A stretch of 64,000 nt of DNA from Pseudomonadota bacterium (lineage in GTDB: Bacteria; Pseudomonadota; Gammaproteobacteria; Burkholderiales; Burkholderiaceae_C). Every line of letters begins with the position of its first letter. Position 1 is the stretch's first letter. The DNA lies in assembly GCA_963205115.1 (NCBI GenBank), contig CAUJHV010000064.1, positions 124,001-188,000 on the forward strand. The letters run 5' to 3'. This document shows, piece by piece, positions 1-6,729 of this stretch. Both the position numbers and the translations under genes were made by a program. Below the pieces are notes generated by a model. It was not told where the DNA came from, searched no databases, and saw nothing but the letters and a program-made list of their open reading frames with translations.

Positions 1-1
1 G

Positions 2-637
2 CTGGGCACGGCCGTCACCTTGAACTACATGTCATCCGTCTGGATGGCGCTGTTTCTCGTGGGCGGCGCCTGGATGACCGGCCAGATGCGCGACGGCATC
101 GACGGGCGGCTGATCGCCACGGTGTGCGCGGGATTTGCCGGCGTGGCGCTGGTGCTGCGCCCGACGCTCGGCGAAGAACATCTCTGGCACGGCCTGTGCG
201 GATTGATGTCGGGCGTGCTGGCTGCGCTGGCCTACTTCCAGGTGACGGCACTGGGTCGCCGCGGTGAACCCGAGTCGCGCGTGGTCTTCTATTTCTCGAT
301 GGGCGGCGTGGCCGGTGGCGCGGTTGTCAGCACGCTGTTCACGGGCTTCCAGGCGCACGACCTGCGCGGCGCCGGGCTGCTGCTGCTGATCGGCATCCTG
401 GCCACCTTTGCGCAGCTGTGCATGACACGCGCCTATGCCATCGGGCAGGTACTGTCGAACGCCGCGCTGCAGTACCTGGGCGTGGCCTTCTCCTTCCTGC
501 TGGGCGTGTGGCTGTTCGACGACCGCGTCACCTGGTCGGCCCTGGCCGGCATGGCGCTGATCGCCGGCGCGGGCATTGCCGCCACGGCGCTGCGCAGCCG
601 ACAAGGCGCACCGGCCGACACCCCCACCGAAACCTGA
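2..637 (+). CDS. DMT-family (EamA) membrane transporter, 5' end missing
   Basis: The reading frame is open to the left edge, so only the last 212 or so residues are visible. They hold about seven hydrophobic segments (for example ALFLVGGAW, GLMSGVLAALAYF, LLLLIGILATFAQL, ALAGMALIAGAGIAA). Short charged loops and the small-residue-rich helices are typical of EamA/RhaT drug/metabolite transporters, which have ten helices in two repeats. The protein should sit in the inner membrane and export or exchange a small metabolite; the substrate cannot be read from the sequence. The stop lies 43 bases before the sulfurtransferase start, so the two may be cotranscribed. Confidence 0.8.
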   Translation: MGTAVTLNYMSSVWMALFLVGGAWMTGQMRDGIDGRLIATVCAGFAGVALVLRPTLGEEHLWHGLCGLMSGVLAALAYFQVTALGRRGEPESRVVFYFSMGGVAGGAVVSTLFTGFQAHDLRGAGLLLLIGILATFAQLCMTRAYAIGQVLSNAALQYLGVAFSFLLGVWLFDDRVTWSALAGMALIAGAGIAATALRSRQGAPADTPTET

Positions 638-680
638 ACCCCGTCCGCGCACACCGTCGGCGCGGCGATCCGGAGTTGCC

Positions 681-1547
681 ATGCACAAGACCCTCATCGA
701 TGCCCCGACCCTGAAATCGCTGCTGGCCGACGCCACGCCGGTCGTGCTTCTGGACTGCCGATTCGACCTCGTCGATGCCGACGCCGGCGAGCGCGCCTTC
801 GCGCAGGGCCATCTGCCCGGCGCCCGCTACGCGCACATGGACCGCGACCTCGCGGGCCCGAAGGACCCCGCCGGTCCGCGCGCGGCCAGCTACACGGGCC
901 GTCACCCGCTGCCCACGCCCGAGGCCTTCGCGCGCACGGTCGGCGACTGGGGCATCCGGCCCGGCGTGCAGGTCGTGGCCTACGACGCGCATGGCGGCAC
1001 CTATGCGGTCAGGGCGTGGTGGATGCTGCGCTGGCTCGGCCATGCCGCGGTTGCGGTCCTGGATGGCGGGATGGACGCCTGGTCGGCCGCCGGCGGCACC
1101 CTGCAGCCCGGCGCGCCCGCGGCGGTGGCTGAGGCGAGCCCGTACCCACTGCCTGCGAAGGCGGCCATGCCCTCCATCGATGCCGCGACGCTGGAGCAGT
1201 GCCTGGGCCGCGTGCGCGTGATCGATGCCCGCACCGCGCAACGCTGGCGCGGGGAGGCCGAAACCCTGGACCCCGTGGCGGGCCACATCCCCGGCAGCAC
1301 GCCACGCTTCTTCCGCGACAACCTGGATGCCGACGGTCGCTTCAAGTCGCCTGCGCAGCTGCGCGCCGATTTTGCGGCCCTGGGCGTGAGCTCGGGTGAA
1401 GGCATCGTCCACCAGTGCGGTTCGGGCGTCACGGCCTGCCACAACCTGCTGGCCATGGAACTGGCCGGCATGCCCGGGAGTTCGCTGTATCCGGGCTCGT
1501 GGAGCGAGTGGTGCGCCGATACGCGCCGCCCGGTGGCGCGCGGCTGA
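681..1547 (+). CDS. sseA: Two-domain rhodanese-type sulfurtransferase (SseA-like)
   Basis: This 288-residue protein has two rhodanese domains (roughly residues 8-125 and 160-280). The second carries the active-site loop CGSGVTAC at 246-253, with catalytic Cys246. The equivalent site in the first domain reads YDAHGG, without cysteine, as usual for the inactive N-terminal half. The CGSGVTA loop is that of 3-mercaptopyruvate sulfurtransferases, whereas thiosulfate sulfurtransferases usually have a CRxGxx[R/T] loop; it therefore probably moves sulfur from 3-mercaptopyruvate to cyanide or a thiol acceptor in the cytoplasm. The start was chosen at the ATG after GGAGTTGCC because homology begins there (MHKTLIDAPTL); upstream frame is low-complexity. 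Confidence in the family is high, in the exact substrate moderate. Confidence 0.85.
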   Translation: MHKTLIDAPTLKSLLADATPVVLLDCRFDLVDADAGERAFAQGHLPGARYAHMDRDLAGPKDPAGPRAASYTGRHPLPTPEAFARTVGDWGIRPGVQVVAYDAHGGTYAVRAWWMLRWLGHAAVAVLDGGMDAWSAAGGTLQPGAPAAVAEASPYPLPAKAAMPSIDAATLEQCLGRVRVIDARTAQRWRGEAETLDPVAGHIPGSTPRFFRDNLDADGRFKSPAQLRADFAALGVSSGEGIVHQCGSGVTACHNLLAMELAGMPGSSLYPGSWSEWCADTRRPVARG

Positions 1548-1661
1548 TCGAGGCCGCGCACCAGCGGGCTTGATTCGAGTCAAGGGGCGTCGCGACTCGC
1601 TCGCCAAAGCCGCGCCATGGGTGCAGACTCTGCAGTGTCAGGACACTTCCAAGGAGCGCAC

Positions 1662-2096
1662 ATGTACCGCAACATCCTCGTGCCGACCGACGGCTCGGAC
1701 ATCTCGCTCAAGGCGGTCCGCACCGCCTGTGCCATGGCAAAGCTGGCCGGTGGCAGCGTGGTCACGGTCAGCGTGAAGGTGCCGTATCCGTACAGCGCCA
1801 TTTCCGAGATGCAGCCCGTGCCGCCGCAGGAGTTCTACGACGCCCAGGAGCGTGTGACCACCGAGTGGGTCAACGGCGCTCAGGCCATCGCGCGTGAAGT
1901 CGACGTGCCCTGCAAGGGCTTCACGATGGAAGCCGTGCATCCCTGGGAAGCGATCATCGAGCAGGCCAAGTCGCAGAACTGCGACCTCATCGTGATGGCG
2001 TCGCACGGGCGACGCGGCCTGTCCGCGCTGCTGCTGGGTAGCGAGACGCAGCGTGTGCTCACGCACTGCGATCTGCCGGTCCTCGTGGTCAAGTGA
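1662..2096 (+). CDS. Universal stress protein (UspA family)
   Basis: This 144-residue single Usp domain starts MYRNILVPTDGS, the typical first strand with the ATP-contacting Asp. It ends with the nucleotide-binding signature SHGRRGLSALLLGS (G-x2-G-x9-GS) and the usual final strand LPVLVVK. A strong ribosome site (AAGGAG) lies six bases before the ATG at 1662. Proteins of this kind bind ATP in the cytoplasm and are induced by stress or starvation; the precise role of this one is unknown. It is a separate unit between the sulfurtransferase and the oppositely oriented ZIP transporter. A stem-loop follows its stop. Confidence 0.88.
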   Translation: MYRNILVPTDGSDISLKAVRTACAMAKLAGGSVVTVSVKVPYPYSAISEMQPVPPQEFYDAQERVTTEWVNGAQAIAREVDVPCKGFTMEAVHPWEAIIEQAKSQNCDLIVMASHGRRGLSALLLGSETQRVLTHCDLPVLVVK

Positions 2097-2102
2097 TGGG
2101 GC

Positions 2103-2133
2103 GCGGCGACCGAGCCAAGGGCGCGGTCGCCGC
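2103..2133. terminator. Perfect 10-bp stem-loop between convergent genes
   Basis: GCGGCGACCG (2103-2112) pairs with CGGTCGCCGC (2124-2133) around an 11-base loop. It lies just after the Usp stop and before the end of the ZIP gene on the other strand, where a bidirectional terminator would be expected. There is no T-run on either side, so intrinsic termination is unproven; it may instead be an mRNA 3'-end stabiliser. Confidence 0.35.
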
Positions 2134-2150
2134 CCGCATCGGGCCAGGCA

Positions 2151-2927
2151 TCAGTGGCCGCGCTGCAGCGCGCTGACGCCGCCGACCAACGCCAGGCCCA
2201 GCCCCAGAAAGGCAATCTGGGACAGTGTCTGCCGCCATGACAGCCGCTGCTGCAGTTGCGGCAACAGGTCCGCAACGGCGATGTAGATGAAGCTGCTGGA
2301 GGCAATCACCAGCAGGTAAGGGAACAGGCTCTGCCAGGGGCCCATCGCAAAATAGCCCAGCACGCCCCCCACGACCGCAGCCAGGCCCGACAACGCGTTG
2401 TACAGCAGCGCCCGCCCGCGGCTGAAGCCGGCATTGAGCAGCACGATGTAGTCGCCCGCCTCCTGCGGGATCTCGTGCGCGACGATGGCCAGGGCCGTCA
2501 CGACGCCGAGCTGGGTGTCCGTCAGGAAGGCCGCCGCGATGATCACCCCGTCGCAGAAGTTGTGGATGCTGTCGCCGACGAGCACGCTGACGCCGCCGCG
2601 GCCGGCCTGCTGCATATCGAAATGCGAATGATGGTCGTGGCCATCACCTTCGTGGTGGTGTTCGTGACGGTAGAGCTCGGCCTTCTCCAGCAACCAGAAG
2701 AACAGCAAGCCGCCCAGCAGGGTCAGGAACAGTTCGTGGGTGTCCGCGCGGCTCTCGAAGGCCTCGGGCAGCACGTGCAGCAAGGCCGTGCCGAGCAACA
2801 CACCGGCCGACAGGCTGACCAGCCCCTTCACCACCCGCCCCAGCAAGGCCACGGTCAATGACGCCGCGACGAGCACCGACAGCAGGCCGCCCACGAGCGT
2901 GGCCACAACGATATAGAGGAGCGTCAT
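2151..2927 (-). CDS. ZIP-family divalent metal transporter
   Basis: This 258-residue inner-membrane protein has about eight hydrophobic segments. Two family signatures are present: HNFCDGVIIAAAF in TM4 and HEIPQEAGDY in TM5, which form the metal site. The cytoplasmic loop between TM3 and TM4 is histidine-rich (RHEHHHEGDGHDHHSH), a usual metal-sensing or delivery region. It should import zinc or another divalent cation such as iron or manganese. The length fits the short bacterial/eukaryotic SLC39-like branch better than ZupT, so no gene symbol is given. It is monocistronic and converges on the Usp gene. No strong ribosome site is visible before the ATG. Confidence 0.88.
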   Translation of the reverse strand: MTLLYIVVATLVGGLLSVLVAASLTVALLGRVVKGLVSLSAGVLLGTALLHVLPEAFESRADTHELFLTLLGGLLFFWLLEKAELYRHEHHHEGDGHDHHSHFDMQQAGRGGVSVLVGDSIHNFCDGVIIAAAFLTDTQLGVVTALAIVAHEIPQEAGDYIVLLNAGFSRGRALLYNALSGLAAVVGGVLGYFAMGPWQSLFPYLLVIASSSFIYIAVADLLPQLQQRLSWRQTLSQIAFLGLGLALVGGVSALQRGH

Positions 2928-3086
2928 TTCGCCGTCATGTTAGCCGGCCATCCGCCACCACCGCGGTTCGGGGCAGAAGCCGGCCGGGCGCTGCACCGGC
3001 GGTTCGAGGCGCGCGCTTGCGACAAATGCTTACTTACACCCCGGCTCCAGGCGCGGAGAACCGCACGGCTGAAGGGAGAATGTCCA

Positions 3087-3113
3087 CCGGAGTGAGGGCT
3101 TGCGCCCCACCGG
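3087..3113 (+). other. Stem-loop in the leader of the haem-oxygenase-fold gene
   Basis: The 236-base gap 2928-3163 contains a strong hairpin: CCG, GTG and GGGC pair with GCCC, CAC and CGG around a TTGC loop, with small bulges. It ends 50 bases before the ATG at 3164 and is not followed by a T-run. It may be a regulatory leader element or an mRNA stabiliser. I do not recognise a known riboswitch family here, and no convincing promoter was found in the gap. Confidence 0.3.
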
Positions 3114-3163
3114 AAGTATTGATCTACCCCTTGAGGTCAGCGGGTGAAATGCCCGGGAGAGTC

Positions 3164-3814
3164 ATGAGTTCGTCCTTTGCATCCCTCGTCCTGCGCACGG
3201 ACGAGGCAAGACGTGAGTTCGATTCCCAACCCGTTCTTCTCGATGCCGTGGCGCGTGGCATGAGCCAGGCCCGCTACCAGGCCTTCTTGCTGGAGCTGTA
3301 CCACATCGTCTGGCACTTCAATCCGATCTGCGCCGTGGCGGCCAGCCGGATGCAGGACGACCTGCGCGACGTGCGCTACTTCCTTTACGCGCACATGCAC
3401 GAGGAATCCGGCCATGAGCTGTGGGTACTCAACGACCTGGAAGCCGTGGGCGTGCCGCGCGACCGTGCGCAAACCCATGCAGCGGGTCCCTACACGCTCG
3501 CGATGAACGGCTACAACTACTGGTCAGCCGGGCATCGACATCCAGCCAGCGCGCTGGGCATGCTCTACGCACTCGAGGTCGTGGCCTCGGTGTACGGCGG
3601 GCCATTCAGCAGCGCCATCCGCGAATCGCTGTTTCTCGACGGCGATGTCGGCGTGTCCTTCATCAGTTCGCACACCACGATGGATGCGGACCACATTGCC
3701 GAGCTTCGCGAGATCGTCAACCAGGTCCGCGACGAGGCCGCGCTGGAGGCGATGGTCGAATCGGCGCAACTGAATTTCCATCACTTCGGCCACGTGTTTG
3801 CCACCCTGCCCTGA
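3164..3814 (+). CDS. Haem-oxygenase-fold, probably iron-dependent, enzyme
   Basis: This 216-residue, all-helical protein resembles the 'iron-containing redox enzyme' / TenA / haem-oxygenase-like diiron oxidase (HDO) superfamily. Candidate metal ligands sit where that family has them: Glu44 in ELYHIVWHF, the HEESGHELW segment (Glu81, His84), a Glu in YALEVVASVYGG, and an Asp/His pair in MDADHIAEL. Known HDO enzymes include UndA, which acts on fatty acids, and SznF. The gene is 14 bases upstream of an RpfF-like fatty-acid signal synthase and surely cotranscribed, which suggests action on a fatty-acid substrate; that is inference. The ATG at 3164 follows GGGAGA. True haem oxygenase or a PqqC-like role are alternatives. 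Confidence 0.65.
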   Translation: MSSSFASLVLRTDEARREFDSQPVLLDAVARGMSQARYQAFLLELYHIVWHFNPICAVAASRMQDDLRDVRYFLYAHMHEESGHELWVLNDLEAVGVPRDRAQTHAAGPYTLAMNGYNYWSAGHRHPASALGMLYALEVVASVYGGPFSSAIRESLFLDGDVGVSFISSHTTMDADHIAELREIVNQVRDEAALEAMVESAQLNFHHFGHVFATLP

Positions 3815-3828
3815 AGAGGACCGCGCAA

Positions 3829-4833
3829 GTGAAAGTTGCCGACCTCCCACCCCGCAGTGCCGAGCCGCCGCTCACGCCGGCTGAACGCCAGCAGCGCCTG
3901 GCCCATCTGCTCGGGCGTCCCTACCGCACGCTGCGCCTGAGCTGGCACGCGGAGCTCTCGATGCTCAGCGTGCACCTGCGCGTCAAACCCATCCAGTGCT
4001 ACAGCCTGGCGGCCATGACGGAACTGCAGTTCGTCTTCGACGACGTCACCGCGAACCCGGGCCTGGTACGCCACTTCGTGATGGCGTCCGACGTGCCGCG
4101 GGTCTTCAACTTCGGCGGCGATCTGGCGCTGTTCGTGCTGCTGGCACGCTCGCGCGATCTCGAATCGCTGAAGATGTACGGCCGCCGCTGCATCGACCTG
4201 ATCTGGTGGCTCGAGACCGCCGCCGATCGCGGCGTGCTCACGGCCGGGCTCGTGCAGGGCGACAGCCTGGGCGGCGGCCTGGAGAACCTGCTGCCCCTGC
4301 ACCGCGTGATCTGCGAGCGCAGCGTCAACGCGGGCTTCCCGGAAGTGCTGTTCAACCTGTTCCCGGGCATGGGCGCGTGGAGTTTCATCTCACGCAAGGC
4401 CGGCATCGCGGTGGCCAACGAGATGATCCTCTCCGGGCGCCTCTACACGGCCGAGGAACTGCAGGCGCGCGGTCTCGTGGACCAGGTGGTCAACGACGGC
4501 GAAGGCGAGGCCGCACTCGAACAAGCCGTGCGAGCCGTGGACCCGCGCTGGCGCGGCACGATCAATGCGCTGCGGGCACGGCGCATGGCCGCACCCATCA
4601 GCTACGAGTCGCTGGTCGAGATCGTCGACCACTGGGCCGAGACGGCCCTGGGTCTGACCGACCGCGACCTGCGCCTGATGGAGCGCCTGGCGCGCGCGCA
4701 GATCCGCAAAGTCGGCGGCGCCGACGACGGTGCGATCGAGGAGATCAAGCGAATCGAGCTGGAATCGGCCTGGCAGGTGCAGCGGCCCGCGAGCTCGGCC
4801 CTGTCGGGGCTGCAGACCACGCTGCCGAACTGA
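3829..4833 (+). CDS. rpfF: RpfF-like crotonase, probable DSF-type signal synthase
   Basis: This is a 334-residue enoyl-CoA hydratase/isomerase-fold protein. The segment QGDSLGGGLEN followed by GFPEVLFNLFPGMGAW is diagnostic of RpfF, the synthase of cis-2-unsaturated fatty-acid signals (DSF/BDSF). Two catalytic glutamates are present as Glu152 and Glu172, with the same 20-residue spacing as Glu141/Glu161 of Xanthomonas RpfF. The enzyme should dehydrate a 3-hydroxyacyl-ACP and release the free acid by thioesterase action. The start is the GTG at 3829, eight bases after AAGAGGA; frame upstream of it belongs to the previous gene. A hybrid kinase gene converges on it 42 bases downstream, the arrangement expected of a signal-sensor pair. 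Confidence 0.8.
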   Translation: MKVADLPPRSAEPPLTPAERQQRLAHLLGRPYRTLRLSWHAELSMLSVHLRVKPIQCYSLAAMTELQFVFDDVTANPGLVRHFVMASDVPRVFNFGGDLALFVLLARSRDLESLKMYGRRCIDLIWWLETAADRGVLTAGLVQGDSLGGGLENLLPLHRVICERSVNAGFPEVLFNLFPGMGAWSFISRKAGIAVANEMILSGRLYTAEELQARGLVDQVVNDGEGEAALEQAVRAVDPRWRGTINALRARRMAAPISYESLVEIVDHWAETALGLTDRDLRLMERLARAQIRKVGGADDGAIEEIKRIELESAWQVQRPASSALSGLQTTLPN

Positions 4834-4875
4834 CACCCGCAGGCGCCGTGCGCCAGCACGGTGCCGCTTCAGGCT

Positions 4876-6657
4876 TCAGATCAGCCGGGCGATCACCGCG
4901 CGCAGTTCGGCCTGCGTGAAGGGCTTGGCCAGGTGCTCGTCCATGCCGGATTCGCGGGCGTGGACCGCATCCTCGCCGAAGGCATTGGCCGTGACGGCCA
5001 CGATCGGCACGCGCCCCTTGCCGCTGGCCTTTTCACGCTGGCGGATATGCACGGTGGCGTCATAGCCGTCCATCACCGGCATCTGCACGTCCATCAGGAT
5101 CAGGTCGACGTCCGTCTGCGCCAGCAGGTCCAGCGCCTGCTGGCCATCTTCCGACTCCAGCACCTGCAGCCCCATGTTGCGCAGCATCTCGGTGGCGATC
5201 ATGCGGTTGACCGCGTTGTCCTCCACCATCAAGACGGTGCCCGACAGCGGGTTGCCTTCGTCCAGCGGCGCGGGCTGCGTATCTTCGATGGCCGCCGGGG
5301 CTACGGAGGCGTCCGGCTCGAACTCCACGACGAACTCGAAGGTCGAGCCTTCGCCATGCACACTGTGCACCTCGATGCGCCCGCCCATGGCCTCGACGAT
5401 GCGCTGGCTGATGGCCAGGCCCAGACCGGTTCCGCCGCGGCGCCGGTGCCGCGCGCCCCCCACCTGGTGGAAGGGCATGAAGATCGATTCGAGTTCGTCC
5501 GCCGGCATGCCGATGCCGGTGTCGCGCACGCCGAAGCGCACGCCGACGCGGCCGGCATGGCGCGCGTGGTCCACACGAAGGTCCAGCGTGACGGTTCCGC
5601 GCTCGGTGAACTTGACGGCATTGCCGACCAGGTTGAGCAGCACCTGCTTGAGCCGTTGCGCATCGCCGAAGACGCGGTCGGGCGCATCCGGATCGAGGTC
5701 GAGGATCAAGGCCACGCCCTTGCCTTGCGCGCTGCTGCGGAACAAGGCCACGACCGATTGCGCCACGGCCTTCAGCGACATCGGACCGCGCACCAGCTCG
5801 AGCTTGCCGGCTTCGATCTTGGAATGGTCGAGCACGTCGTTGAGGATGCCCAGCAGGGTCTCGCCGGAAGAGGCCGCCGTGCGCACCAGGCGCCGCTGCT
5901 GGGCCTCCAGCGGCGTGCGGCGCAGCAGGTCGAGCGCACCCAGCACGCCGTTCATCGGCGTGCGGATCTCGTGGCTCATCGTGGCCAGGAACTGCGACTT
6001 CGCCAGGTTGGCGGATTCCGCGGCCTCCAGCGCGCGCTTCAGTGCATCGTTGGCGTCGTCGATCTCGCGGCCGTGCTGGATGCTGCGCTCCGTGGCCAGG
6101 CGGAAGGCCTGCACGGCGCGGTACATCGTGAAGCCGAAGACCGACACCAGGATGGCCAGCGGCCATGAGCCATTGGCCGAGCCTACGGCGCTGACGACCA
6201 CCAGCGCACCCAGCTGCAAGCCCGCCAGGATGAGGTAGGCGCGACCGACCAGCCCCATGAAGGTGCCGCCGACCGCCAGCGAGCCCACCACGATGACCGC
6301 ATAGGCGATGGCCGTGCTGCCTTCGAGCCGCGGATAGATGCCCACCGAGGCCACTACCCAGACCAGACCGGCCAGGGCCGCGGTGGCTTCGATCTGGCGC
6401 ACGCCGGCTGCCAGGTCTTGCGGCGTCATCTCATCTGCGCCCAGGTAGCGCCGGGCCACACGCACGCGGTAGATCGAACTGGCCAGGCCCAGCACGCCCG
6501 TGAGCACCGCGGCGCCGTGCGCCCCGACCTTCCAGGCAGCGAACACCACGTAGGCCACGGCAGCCAGCAGCAGCCACACGCTGCGCGCGCCATTGGCCAG
6601 CGCCAGGTTCAGCAGCTCGCGTTCGGTGGTGAATGAGGGAGTCGGAGGTCTGCCCAT
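4876..6657 (-). CDS. Membrane hybrid histidine kinase, RpfC-like
   Basis: This 593-residue sensor has about six hydrophobic segments within residues 25-195, a HisKA domain (SHEIRTPMNG, His229), an HATPase domain (N box LVGNAVKF, G box GGTGLGLAIS) and a C-terminal receiver with phospho-acceptor Asp523 (LMDVQMPVMDG) and KPF near the end. The architecture matches RpfC, the DSF receptor, except that no C-terminal HPt domain follows the receiver. Its gene converges on the RpfF-like synthase with a 42-base gap. I infer that it senses the signal made next door; an unrelated stimulus is possible because the membrane domain itself has no recognisable ligand signature. No RpfG-type regulator is in the window. 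Confidence 0.82.
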   Translation of the reverse strand: MGRPPTPSFTTERELLNLALANGARSVWLLLAAVAYVVFAAWKVGAHGAAVLTGVLGLASSIYRVRVARRYLGADEMTPQDLAAGVRQIEATAALAGLVWVVASVGIYPRLEGSTAIAYAVIVVGSLAVGGTFMGLVGRAYLILAGLQLGALVVVSAVGSANGSWPLAILVSVFGFTMYRAVQAFRLATERSIQHGREIDDANDALKRALEAAESANLAKSQFLATMSHEIRTPMNGVLGALDLLRRTPLEAQQRRLVRTAASSGETLLGILNDVLDHSKIEAGKLELVRGPMSLKAVAQSVVALFRSSAQGKGVALILDLDPDAPDRVFGDAQRLKQVLLNLVGNAVKFTERGTVTLDLRVDHARHAGRVGVRFGVRDTGIGMPADELESIFMPFHQVGGARHRRRGGTGLGLAISQRIVEAMGGRIEVHSVHGEGSTFEFVVEFEPDASVAPAAIEDTQPAPLDEGNPLSGTVLMVEDNAVNRMIATEMLRNMGLQVLESEDGQQALDLLAQTDVDLILMDVQMPVMDGYDATVHIRQREKASGKGRVPIVAVTANAFGEDAVHARESGMDEHLAKPFTQAELRAVIARLI

Positions 6658-6729
6658 GTCCTGCTGGCCCGCGCCTGTCCGGGAACACGCACACGGGCGC
6701 CACGCACCATTATGCGCATCCCTTCCGGG

